NCBI GenBank assembly: GCA_002493635.1
Contig: DKZL01000075.1
Location: forward strand, 125,574 to 189,573
Source of the DNA: Ruminococcaceae bacterium UBA7075
Lineage (GTDB): Bacteria > Bacillota > Clostridia > Oscillospirales > Acutalibacteraceae
Direction of reading: 5' to 3'
Length of the DNA stretch: 64,000 nt
A program made the position numbers and the translations under genes. Positions 26,471 to 34,780 of the stretch are shown here, in pieces. Below the pieces are notes generated by a model that ran no database searches, was not told where the DNA came from, and worked only from the letters and a program-made list of their open reading frames with translations. Numbering within the stretch: position 1 is the first letter of the stretch; each line of letters begins with the position of its first letter.

Positions 26471-27489
26471 TATCTTTCACCATACATCTTTTTATAATAG
26501 TTCTGGTATTCACCGCTGATGATAGTTTCCCACCATTCTTTATTATCAAGGTACCATTGGATAGTTTTCTTGATGCCGTCCTTAAATTTTGTTTCCGGTA
26601 ACCAACCAAGCTCGTTGTGAATCTTTGTCGGATCAATAGCATAGCGCATATCGTGACCTTTTCTGTCTGCTACATACGTAATTAAATCTTCTGATTTTCC
26701 TAATTCTTTACAAATAATTTTTACAATATCAATATTCTTCATCTCGTTATGACCACCGATATTATAAACCTCACCTACTCTTCCCTTATGTATTATAAGA
26801 TCAATAGCTTTGCAATGATCTTCAACATAAAGCCAGTCACGAACATTGATGCCTTCACCGTAAACCGGAAGCGGTTTATCGTTGAGAGCGTTTATGATCA
26901 TAAGCGGAATCAGCTTTTCAGGAAAGTGATATGGACCATAGTTATTTGAGCAACGACTTATAGTTACAGGCAAGCCATATGTTCTGTGGTATGCAAGAAC
27001 AAGTAAGTCAGCACCTGCTTTTGAAGAACTGTATGGGCTTGATGTATGAATTGGTGTTTCTTCTGTAAAGAAAAGATCAGGTCTGTCAAGCGGCAAATCA
27101 CCGTATACCTCATCAGTTGAAACCTGATGATAACGAGTAATGCCATACTTTCGGCAAGCATCCATAAGTACAGCTGTACCTTTAATATTAGTGTCAAGAA
27201 ACACCTCCGGACTTTCAATTGAACGGTCAACATGGCTTTCTGCAGCAAAGTTTACAACCATATCCGGCTTTTCTTCTTCAAATAGCTTATAAACAGCTTC
27301 TCTGTCGGTAATACTTGCCTTTACAAAACGGAAATTCGGATTGTGAATTACCGATTCAAGAGTAGATAGGTTACCTGCATATGTTAAACAGTCTAAACAG
27401 ATAATTCTATAATCCGGGTATTTATTAAGCATATGGAATACAAAGTTAGAACCGATAAAACCTGCACCGCCTGTAACGATAATTGTCAT
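26470..27489 (-). CDS. rfbB: dTDP-glucose 4,6-dehydratase
   Basis: Second step of the pathway. The 339-residue extended SDR has TGGAGFIGSNF, the AAESHVDRSI segment, the catalytic STDEVYGDL and YSSSKAGAD motifs and the NNYGPYHFPEKLIPL sugar-nucleotide segment. It lies 13 bp after rfbA. Confidence 0.97.
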   Translation of the reverse strand: MTIIVTGGAGFIGSNFVFHMLNKYPDYRIICLDCLTYAGNLSTLESVIHNPNFRFVKASITDREAVYKLFEEEKPDMVVNFAAESHVDRSIESPEVFLDTNIKGTAVLMDACRKYGITRYHQVSTDEVYGDLPLDRPDLFFTEETPIHTSSPYSSSKAGADLLVLAYHRTYGLPVTISRCSNNYGPYHFPEKLIPLMIINALNDKPLPVYGEGINVRDWLYVEDHCKAIDLIIHKGRVGEVYNIGGHNEMKNIDIVKIICKELGKSEDLITYVADRKGHDMRYAIDPTKIHNELGWLPETKFKDGIKKTIQWYLDNKEWWETIISGEYQNYYKKMYGER

Positions 27490-27502
27490 AATATTATTCT
27501 CC

Positions 27503-28390
27503 TTAATCTATGTATTTTCCGTTTATAATATCCATAAGGTACTGCCCATATTGATTTTTCTTAACCTCTTCGTAAACCTTTAAAACATCTTCTTTTGAAA
27601 TCCATCCATTGAGATATGCGATCTCTTCAAGGCAAGCAATCTTTCTGTGCTGGTGAGTTTCCATTGTATATACAAAATTTGTTGCTTCAACTAAGCTTTC
27701 ATGTGTACCTGTATCAAGCCATGTAAAGCCCTGCCCTAAGAGTTCTACTTTCAGCTTATTATTTTCAAGATAAATTCTGTTAAGGTCAGTTATTTCAAGC
27801 TCTCCACGAGCTGATGGTTTTAAATTTCCGGCATACTCCACAACTTTATTATCATAGAAATATAGACCTGTAACACAGTAGTTTGACTTTGGTTTTTCCG
27901 GTTTTTCTTCAATTGAAATTGCCTTGCCGGTTTTATCAAACTCTACAATGCCAAAACGTTTAGGATCATCAACATAATAACCAAATACTGTAGCGCCTTT
28001 ACCACTTTCTGCATTCTTAACTGCTGCTTTAAGTCTGTCGTTTAGGCCCTGTCCGGCAAAGATATTGTCACCAAGTACCATTGCAACAGAATCATTACCT
28101 ATAAAGTCCGCACCAATAATAAATGCTTGTGCAAGTCCGTCAGGGCTTGGCTGTATTTTATAAGACAGATTTACTCCGAATTGACTTCCGTCACCAAGCA
28201 AAGACTCGAACCTGGGTGTGTCCTGAGGTGTTGAAATAATTAAAATATCACGAATACCGGCATTCATAAGTACAGACATTGGATAATAAATCATTGGCTT
28301 GTCATATACCGGTAAAAGCTGTTTTGATGTTACCTTTGTCAGCGGGTAAAGTCTTGTTCCTGAGCCACCTGCTAAAATAATCCCCTTCAT
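27503..28390 (-). CDS. rfbA: Glucose-1-phosphate thymidylyltransferase
   Basis: First step: dTTP plus glucose-1-phosphate to dTDP-glucose. The 295-residue protein has [20 protein letters not shown] at the N-terminus, then [26 protein letters not shown] in parts and the [10 protein letters not shown] segment. First gene of the operon; an AGGAG precedes the start. The rhamnose would feed cell-surface polysaccharide, but no rhamnosyltransferase is adjacent. Confidence 0.97.
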   Translation of the reverse strand: MKGIILAGGSGTRLYPLTKVTSKQLLPVYDKPMIYYPMSVLMNAGIRDILIISTPQDTPRFESLLGDGSQFGVNLSYKIQPSPDGLAQAFIIGADFIGNDSVAMVLGDNIFAGQGLNDRLKAAVKNAESGKGATVFGYYVDDPKRFGIVEFDKTGKAISIEEKPEKPKSNYCVTGLYFYDNKVVEYAGNLKPSARGELEITDLNRIYLENNKLKVELLGQGFTWLDTGTHESLVEATNFVYTMETHQHRKIACLEEIAYLNGWISKEDVLKVYEEVKKNQYGQYLMDIINGKYID

Positions 28391-28527
28391 AGCCTTACTC
28401 CTAAACGTTGAATTTATAAAATAACAAACAAATATATTTTAGCACACATACAATAATTAATCAATATTTTATGAAGATAATTTGTGGGGAATAAATGCCA
28501 TCTAAATCAATTATTGTGATATAGAAA

Positions 28528-28555
28528 AGCTGCATAGAAAAGTGTTTATGCAGCT
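28528..28555 (-). terminator. Second hairpin downstream of tRNA-Ser
   Basis: AGCTGCATA...TATGCAGCT followed by TTTCTAT on the minus strand. Possibly a back-up terminator. Confidence 0.5.
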
Positions 28556-28604
28556 ATTAATGTCAACAGGTTACGAAAGAGACGTCAATTTCAGTCGAGC
28601 TGCA

Positions 28605-28650
28605 AAAATAAAAACAACGCTGAACCCAAAGAACGAATTGGGTCCAGCGT
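28605..28650 (-). terminator. tRNA-Ser terminator
   Basis: ACGCTGGACCCAATTC, a short loop and GGGTTCAGCGT followed by TGTTTTTATTTTT, five bases after the tRNA 3' end. Confidence 0.85.
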
Positions 28651-28655
28651 CACGC

Positions 28656-28744
28656 TGGCGGAGACGGCGGGATTCGAACCCGCGGGGGATTGCTCCCTAA
28701 CTGATTTCGAGTCAGCCCCGTTATGACCACTTCGATACGTCTCC
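28656..28744 (-). tRNA. tRNA-Ser (anticodon CGA)
   Basis: An 89-base cloverleaf with CCA encoded. The acceptor stem GGAGACG pairs with CGTCTCC, the anticodon loop is CTCGAAA in a CTGA/TCAG stem, the long class II variable arm has GGGA...TCCC, and the T arm is GCGGG-TTCGAAT-CCCGC. Anticodon CGA reads UCG. Confidence 0.95.
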
Positions 28745-28779
28745 GTATTTATATATTAATAATTGTAATGCTACAATAT

Positions 28780-28808
28780 ATTTTAACGATTTTTTCTTAT
28801 GTTGTCAA
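28780..28808 (-). promoter_or_regulatory. tRNA-Ser promoter
   Basis: TTGACA, 17 bases, TAAAAT on the minus strand, with the -10 about 35 bases upstream of the tRNA. Confidence 0.7.
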
Positions 28809-28859
28809 GGATAAATGAACAGATTATTATCATTTTGCATAATATAAAAATGAATAAAC

Positions 28860-29321
28860 GTGATGGCAGGTGAAAATGTGGCATTCGATACAAGAGAACT
28901 GTTCGCAAGACTTATAAAGTGCGAAGCCGGTGGCGAAGGAATTGATGGTATGCGTGCGGTTGCATCCATAATAATTAACAGAGCAAATATACCTTATGGC
29001 GAGTTTGCAAGAGTGAGTAACGGCGGTGATGTAAGAGCAATAATAGAGCAACCCGGGCAGTTCACGTGCCTTAAAACCTCAGTAGGAGGTGAATACAATC
29101 CTCAGAATATATACAATATGACTCCTGAAGCTATTCACTACGAAATTGCTGATTGGGCATTAGCAGGCAACACAGACAGCTCTGTTGGAGATTCAATATT
29201 TTATTTTAATCCCTTCTCAAGCAGTTGTCCAACCTATTTTCCTTCAAACAATGGTGTTATTTACAATCGAGTAGGCGATCACTGTTTTTATTCACCTACA
29301 TCGGCATATTCTAAAACATAA
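28860..29321 (+). CDS. Cell wall hydrolase, CwlJ/SleB family
   Basis: A 153-residue Hydrolase_2 domain protein, a spore-cortex lytic transglycosylase type enzyme. It shows the catalytic Glu in IKCEAGGEG (about residue 22), the IINRAN and GQFTCL segments, and the FYFNP motif. Like Bacillus CwlJ it lacks a signal peptide and binding domain. The next gene is a GerQ-like coat protein, as in the B. subtilis cwlJ-gerQ pair. The start is a GTG directly followed by ATG; neither has a clear ribosome-binding site. Confidence 0.88.
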   Translation: MMAGENVAFDTRELFARLIKCEAGGEGIDGMRAVASIIINRANIPYGEFARVSNGGDVRAIIEQPGQFTCLKTSVGGEYNPQNIYNMTPEAIHYEIADWALAGNTDSSVGDSIFYFNPFSSSCPTYFPSNNGVIYNRVGDHCFYSPTSAYSKT

Positions 29322-29331
29322 GGAGATAATT

Positions 29332-29967
29332 ATGGCTAATTCAGAAAAAACACCGAATAATACTTTACCAAATCAGATTGATGCAGACAATTTGTACGGA
29401 CTTGATTCTTCAAACGGATGTATGCAGGGTAACTGCGTTCCTAATACAATAAACACGGGATACTATATACCTTCACTTCAGGAAATAGCAGCATATAATT
29501 TAGGTGCTCCATCAGTTGGCTATATGAACCCAAACAGTATGCAGCAAAACCAGTCGTATGCAGGAAATCGCCCCCCTTTGCAACCGCAGACAAATGTCAA
29601 TAACGGCAACACAATTCCTGAAGGAGTAATTACATCAGAACCGCTTCCTGAAACGCCTGCAACTGTTTTAAACTATGGTGCAACAATGGGTACAACGGTC
29701 CGCGAAGATTTAGGTATGAGCATTACCGATTTTGCAAATCCCTACCCTGTCACACCGGAAAGTATACAGTATCTTAATGGATTCATAAGAACTCAAATCG
29801 GTAGAAGAGTAACTATTGATTTTCTTGTCGGTTCTGATAATATGGTTTCAAAGTCAGGCTATCTTCTTGGTGTTGCACAAAATTATATATTGCTTAACGA
29901 GCTTGATACCAATGACATTACCACCTGTGATTTTTATAATATAAAGTTTATAAGATTCTATTACTGA
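29332..29967 (+). CDS. GerQ-like spore coat protein
   Basis: A 211-residue protein with a long low-complexity Asn/Gln/Pro-rich N-terminal part (about 1-140) and a C-terminal domain (about 143-211) that matches GerQ: SIQYLNGFIRTQIGRRVTID, then GYLLGVAQNYILLNE and a final IKFIRFYY. GerQ holds CwlJ at the coat and is crosslinked by transglutaminase in Bacillus. Strong AAGGAG start 10 bp after the hydrolase gene. Assignment rests on the C-terminal match and the pairing. Confidence 0.8.
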   Translation: MANSEKTPNNTLPNQIDADNLYGLDSSNGCMQGNCVPNTINTGYYIPSLQEIAAYNLGAPSVGYMNPNSMQQNQSYAGNRPPLQPQTNVNNGNTIPEGVITSEPLPETPATVLNYGATMGTTVREDLGMSITDFANPYPVTPESIQYLNGFIRTQIGRRVTIDFLVGSDNMVSKSGYLLGVAQNYILLNELDTNDITTCDFYNIKFIRFYY

Positions 29968-30070
29968 TAAAACAACCGATTGTCTGGATTCATTCAAGAA
30001 GCAGCACAATACAAAAACTCACTTTTGTCCCCTATTGCTTGCGATAAGCATCCTATATTATAAAAAAGTT

Positions 30071-30106
30071 AAAACTCTCTCAAATTATAAATTTGAGAGA
30101 GTTTTT
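30071..30106. terminator. Bidirectional terminator
   Basis: AAAACTCTCTCAAATT, a short loop, then AATTTGAGAGAGTTTTT between the convergent gerQ-like and amylase genes. Confidence 0.88.
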
Positions 30107-30123
30107 AAAGTTATACTATATTG

Positions 30124-32607
30124 TTATTTATAAGATTTCCAAGAACCGCTTTCATAGATCTGACCGGCACTCGGAATTGTAAGGTCGCCTGTCTGACTTC
30201 CTCCGCCATTGCTGAATACAACATATTTTGCTCCATCAGGGATTGCAACTCTGTAAACATTATTTCCTATGCTCTCCATAGCTACTCCCGGCCATGCTCC
30301 TCCGAGATTAGTCTGTGTGTCATTCCAGAAATATCCATAAGAATATCCCTTTGCATAAATATAATTATCAGAAATTGGTGCTGTTGAAGGGGTTGTAGGA
30401 TCAACACTTCCGCCTATATATTTGCCGCAATTGCCTGAACGATCTTTCATATCTGCAATATAAAACATAATTCTTGTTACATCAGAAATATCAATACCAT
30501 CCATACCGTCGGTATCAGCAGCTAAAAGTGCTTTATCTGATAAATTATGTAAATCAGCAAGATATTTTTGAACATCAGTTGCATCATCAATAGTAATTTC
30601 TCCATTATTATCTACATCACCAATAAGAATTCTTTCGTATGGCTGAGTAGTTGGAGGCGCTGTTGTAGGTTCAGTCGGTACAGTAGGCTTTGTATATCCT
30701 GGTTCTGTCGGATATGTAACAGTCTTGCTTTCCTTAGTAAAGGTATATGTTGAAGAAGTGCTTTTGCTTCCGTCAGTAGCTGTAAGTGTTATAACATAAT
30801 CAGTACCAACTTCATCACCCGAGCCTATAGCAAAGGTTGTTTCCTTTGTAAATGACACCGGAGCAGCGCCATTAATGCTGTAAGTTCCTGAAGTAGCATT
30901 ATTAAGACCTACTGTAATTTCGGCTGTATCAGTTACAAAATGCTCTCTTGGTGCTTCTATTGTATTTCTCGGAACTGTATCTGAATTATAGATTACAGCA
31001 ATACCATCAGAATTTGTAATTGAGCCTTTAATTGTTCCGCCGGAAACAGTAAATTTGTTGCCTGTTACCTGATCAGTATATGTTCCGTCTTTCATCTTGC
31101 CCTGAAGGTTAAGACTTACATCGCAAGCACCCTTTGAACTTACAAGAACAACACCGCTATTGCCTCTTACATTATAGAAAAGTGTATCATTTGCACTACC
31201 AAGATTTTCGTTCTGACCAATAAAGTGATTTCTAAAGCGGTTTACTTCTGCAACACAAGGATCCATCCATGTGAGAGTTCCTACCTCACCCATCTGAGTT
31301 TGGCGTCCGATTTCTTTAGCCATCTGAGCAGGATCTTTTCTTGAATCAAAGCCATTCATATCATCAACAAGTCTTTCATAGGAATAATAAGGTCTTGCAA
31401 AATAAAGACCTGTTGAGTCCTTTCTTGAAGCAACGATAGCCCATGCTTTGTTAATAGTTGAGTCATTGCAGTCATATGAAGAACCGCCGCCCATATAGGT
31501 ATCGTGTGATTCTGCCCAAAGAACTACCTTATTTCCCTGTCCGTGTACATAGCCGCAGTAGCCTGAATTTGAAGCACCGCCTACCTGACCATATTTAAGT
31601 GAATTTCTGATATTGTCGCCTGTTGAATTATCTGTTAGAGACATTTTGCTGAGATAGTAATTTTCAGCAGCATTGCTGTCAATTCTGTTAAGAACCTCAC
31701 CGTAATAATAAGGTGTGAAATTCTTTGTAGACTGTGCATAGCTTGTTGCACCATCCAAAACTACATTCCAAAATTCACTTGCAAATTTTGCTTCATCAGC
31801 GGGAGTTTCAATATGCTTTGCAGCGTCAAAACGGAAGCCGTCAGCACCGTTGTCGATACATTCTTTGAGCAGGTTAAGAATCATATTCTGAACCTTTGGA
31901 TCACCTGTATTAAGATCAGGCATACCCATATTGCCCTGTGTTACATCAAAACGTCCGTCACTTGAATGAGTCCAGCTTGTGCTAATATGCCAATATGATG
32001 GGTCTGTCATCATATCCGGATTCCAGAACTGACCAACCTGAGGAGTAATGTCACCCATTACTTCTTCAACCGAGCCAATTTTGTAACCCTTGATATTTCC
32101 CATATGGTTAGCTACGATATCAACAATTACTTTAATACCGTATTTTTCAGCTTCATCACACATTGACTTGAATTCAGCCTTAGTTCCATACCAAGTATAT
32201 CCGTTATTGCACAAGGATTCAGTAACAGGCTGATAGCTTTTCCACCAGTTGCCGTCATAACCGCCGAGGCCGTCAGGAATGCCGACATTACCGTAAGCAA
32301 TGCCCTCCCAGTAATAGTCCTTAGGCTGTGTTACAGGAGATGTCTGAACGGCAGTGTATCCTGCCTGAGCTATCTGTGGAAGGTATTTTTTGATATTATT
32401 GTATGACCAGTTCCAGCAATGCAATATAACACCTTCCTGTACATTGTCGGCAAGACCGTAGTCTGCTGCTGAAACCGCTTCAGTATCAGAATTTGATGAC
32501 ACCAAAGAGTTATCAATAGTCGCTGCCTGCGAAGTAAAACCTCCGATTGCAAGGCAGGATAGCATCATACAAAGACATAGTATAACGCAAGTTAATTTCT
32601 TTCTCAA
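30124..32607 (-). CDS. Secreted GH13 alpha-amylase with dockerin and CBM26
   Basis: An 827-residue extracellular starch-degrading enzyme. After a signal peptide (about 1-29, ending TSQA) comes a GH13 catalytic domain (about 45-480). Its conserved regions are DIVANHMG, GFRFDAAKH (Asp nucleophile), YYGEVLN (Glu acid/base) and WAESHDT. A small beta domain follows (about 540-610), then a Thr/Pro linker, a type I dockerin (about 655-720; DVDNNGEITIDDAT and DGMDGIDISDVT) and a C-terminal CBM26-like starch-binding module (about 745-827, YFWNDTQTNLGGAWPG). The TTG start at 32607 has AGGAG eight bases upstream; upstream codons have no ribosome-binding site. The architecture matches the amylosome enzymes of R. 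bromii. Confidence 0.93.
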   Translation of the reverse strand: MRKKLTCVILCLCMMLSCLAIGGFTSQAATIDNSLVSSNSDTEAVSAADYGLADNVQEGVILHCWNWSYNNIKKYLPQIAQAGYTAVQTSPVTQPKDYYWEGIAYGNVGIPDGLGGYDGNWWKSYQPVTESLCNNGYTWYGTKAEFKSMCDEAEKYGIKVIVDIVANHMGNIKGYKIGSVEEVMGDITPQVGQFWNPDMMTDPSYWHISTSWTHSSDGRFDVTQGNMGMPDLNTGDPKVQNMILNLLKECIDNGADGFRFDAAKHIETPADEAKFASEFWNVVLDGATSYAQSTKNFTPYYYGEVLNRIDSNAAENYYLSKMSLTDNSTGDNIRNSLKYGQVGGASNSGYCGYVHGQGNKVVLWAESHDTYMGGGSSYDCNDSTINKAWAIVASRKDSTGLYFARPYYSYERLVDDMNGFDSRKDPAQMAKEIGRQTQMGEVGTLTWMDPCVAEVNRFRNHFIGQNENLGSANDTLFYNVRGNSGVVLVSSKGACDVSLNLQGKMKDGTYTDQVTGNKFTVSGGTIKGSITNSDGIAVIYNSDTVPRNTIEAPREHFVTDTAEITVGLNNATSGTYSINGAAPVSFTKETTFAIGSGDEVGTDYVITLTATDGSKSTSSTYTFTKESKTVTYPTEPGYTKPTVPTEPTTAPPTTQPYERILIGDVDNNGEITIDDATDVQKYLADLHNLSDKALLAADTDGMDGIDISDVTRIMFYIADMKDRSGNCGKYIGGSVDPTTPSTAPISDNYIYAKGYSYGYFWNDTQTNLGGAWPGVAMESIGNNVYRVAIPDGAKYVVFSNGGGSQTGDLTIPSAGQIYESGSWKSYK

Positions 32608-32671
32608 AATTATCACTCCTAAATAAAAATGCTGTAAAATGTAAATACAAAATTCACACAATTACAACTTA

Positions 32672-32700
32672 ATAATATCAAATAGTTGTAAATAGTTCAA
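32672..32700 (-). promoter_or_regulatory. Amylase promoter
   Basis: TTGAAC, 17 bases, TATTAT on the minus strand, about 65 bases before the TTG start. Confidence 0.6.
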
Positions 32701-32808
32701 TTTATTTTTTGCATAATAAAAAGAAGTTTTTTTGTTAATTTTGACATTGTGCTTGTTTGTCACTTTAACGAGACTAAAATATAATAATAATAGTTAAATA
32801 TCTTATTT

Positions 32809-32930
32809 CCGGCAAAGCGGCACAGACGTAGACAGCAGTACCGTAGTCTAAATAAAAAACAGGGATAGCTATTGATACCATATATAAAGAAGGTATCGTT
32901 ATCTACCCCTGGCAAATTGCCGCCCAGACT
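32809..32930. other. Structured intergenic element (three-way junction), unassigned
   Basis: GCGGCA (32817-32822) pairs with TGCCGC (32918-32923) and encloses two hairpins: TAGAC...GTCTA, and CAGGGATAG...CTACCCCTG extended by GATACC/GGTATC. The flanks also form an imperfect direct repeat (GGCAAA...CAGAC). The element sits between the LRR lipoprotein stop and the amylase promoter. A T-run (ACTTTTTATA) follows on the plus strand. Strand and function are unclear, and I do not recognise a known riboswitch core. Confidence 0.5.
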
Positions 32931-32952
32931 TTTTATATCTTATATATTATGC

Positions 32953-33846
32953 TTATGATTCTTTCCATTCAATTTCGCCGCCATACTGCTGCTTAACATC
33001 TTCTGTCCAAGTTGTTTTATCTTTTGGATAAGATATTTCAGACTTTACTTCGCCGAATGCGTTTTCTCCAATGTCTGGCGCATCACCTGTAAAAGCAATA
33101 CTTGTCAGAGAAGAACATTTTTGAAAAGCCATTTTACCAATCTTAGTTACACTATTGGGAATTTCAATACTTTTCAGACTTGAACAATTATAAAAAGCCC
33201 ACTGATTTATTTTTTCTACATTATTTGGTATAATTATATCCGACAGTGATGTGCAGTTGTAAAAAGCACTCATATCAAATTTAACTACCGAGCTTGGAAT
33301 ATCAACAGAAGAAAGCGACGTACAACCGTTAAACACGCTTTTTCCGACTTCCGTAATACCTTTAGGAAGTGTTACGGACTTAAGAGAAGTGCAGCACATA
33401 AATGCTGAAGCTCCTATCTTCTTTACGCTGTCGGGAATACTAATTTCGGCAAGACTTTCGCACTTTACAAAAGCACTGTCTCCAATACTTTCGAGGCTAT
33501 CAGGAATTTTGATACTTTCAAGCTTTGAAAAATTAAAAAAAGCATTTTTACCGATTGAGGTAACACCATCCTCAACTACAACAGAAGTTGCTGATTCAGA
33601 ACAACCATGCCACGGGAATTCCGAACCTGTTGCGTAATCATCCATCTTTCCATTGCCGCTGATTGTCAAAATTTTATCATTTTCATCATAACTCCAGGAA
33701 ACATCCCCCGCCTTTGAAACATCAGTTGACGCACCATTTCCGCTTGAAGCAGAGTCAGAATTACCGCATCCCGATAACGTAGCAACCGAAGCAGTCATAC
33801 ATACTGCACAAATGATGGTTATCACCTTTTTTGACAATTTATTCAT
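32953..33846 (-). CDS. Leucine-rich repeat lipoprotein (BspA/LRR_5 type)
   Basis: A 297-residue surface lipoprotein: signal peptide with lipobox LSGC (Cys about 27), a short Ser-rich spacer, then about eight 23-residue LRR_5 repeats of the form AFxxCxSLxSIxIPxSVxxIG (about 85-270) and a short charged end. This repeat type is common on gut Firmicutes surfaces and mediates binding. Partner unknown. AGGAG precedes the start. Confidence 0.9.
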   Translation of the reverse strand: MNKLSKKVITIICAVCMTASVATLSGCGNSDSASSGNGASTDVSKAGDVSWSYDENDKILTISGNGKMDDYATGSEFPWHGCSESATSVVVEDGVTSIGKNAFFNFSKLESIKIPDSLESIGDSAFVKCESLAEISIPDSVKKIGASAFMCCTSLKSVTLPKGITEVGKSVFNGCTSLSSVDIPSSVVKFDMSAFYNCTSLSDIIIPNNVEKINQWAFYNCSSLKSIEIPNSVTKIGKMAFQKCSSLTSIAFTGDAPDIGENAFGEVKSEISYPKDKTTWTEDVKQQYGGEIEWKES

Positions 33847-34105
33847 TTACATTACTCCTCTCATATCTTTGCAATACCTGCTTAAAAAATTCTCTGACCT
33901 TATCTCTGACTTTATATATTTATTATAACACTTAAATTGCAGATATTCAATATTATCCATATATTTTTAAAGTTTTACAAATATAAAAAATTCGGGTAAC
34001 ACCAAACCATATGAAGCAAAAGACTGATAATAAAGAAATATAAATACTTATATATATCCATACAATCTCCACATTATCTTTATAAACTTAAATTGAGGTG
34101 ATCAG

Positions 34106-34780
34106 ATGTTTGAAATTCTCCTTGTTGAAGATGATAAAAATATCAGAGAAGTGATTTATGACTTTTTTGATGACAAAAGCAAAGGTAAAATGCGTATTGA
34201 CATGGCAGAAGATGGTATGACTGCACTTGAAAAAGCATATGAAAAAATTTATGATTTACTTATTCTTGATATTATGCTGCCTGAACTTGATGGTTTTTCT
34301 GTTTGCAGAGAAGTCAGAAAGCAAAGCGATGTACCGATTATATTCATTACAGCCAGAGCTGCGCAGGAAGATGTGCTCAACGGTTATGCTCTGGGCTGTG
34401 ATGACTATATTGTAAAGCCGTTTTCTCTGCCTGTTTTCTATCAGAAGGCAGAAGCCCTTATCAGACGTTCAAAGGGACTTGTGCGTTCGCAGACTCTCAG
34501 TGCAGGCTCGCTTACGCTTAACCCGAATAACGGTATTCTGAAAAGCAATAACATTGAGCTTAATATTACTGCAACTGAATACAAAATTTTAAAAATACTT
34601 TTGGAAAACAAAGGAACTGTTGTATCAAGAGAAAAACTGTTTTTGAGTATATGGGGATATGACAGTGACAAAAACGAAAGAGTGCTGGATTCACACATCA
34701 AAAATCTGAGAAAAGCTCTTGGAAATAATTCTTATCTGATTAAAACTGTTATACGAAGGGGGTATAAAATTGAAGAGTAA
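34106..34780 (+). CDS. OmpR-family response regulator
   Basis: A 224-residue regulator. The receiver domain has the acidic pair in LLVEDDKNIRE, phospho-acceptor Asp in LLILDIMLPE (about residue 53), a TAR motif and Lys in IVKPFSLP. The winged-helix DNA-binding domain (about 130-224) ends RRGYKIEE. It overlaps the kinase gene by 11 bp. A paralogous pair lies convergently 1.6 kb away. Target genes are unknown. Confidence 0.94.
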   Translation: MFEILLVEDDKNIREVIYDFFDDKSKGKMRIDMAEDGMTALEKAYEKIYDLLILDIMLPELDGFSVCREVRKQSDVPIIFITARAAQEDVLNGYALGCDDYIVKPFSLPVFYQKAEALIRRSKGLVRSQTLSAGSLTLNPNNGILKSNNIELNITATEYKILKILLENKGTVVSREKLFLSIWGYDSDKNERVLDSHIKNLRKALGNNSYLIKTVIRRGYKIEE

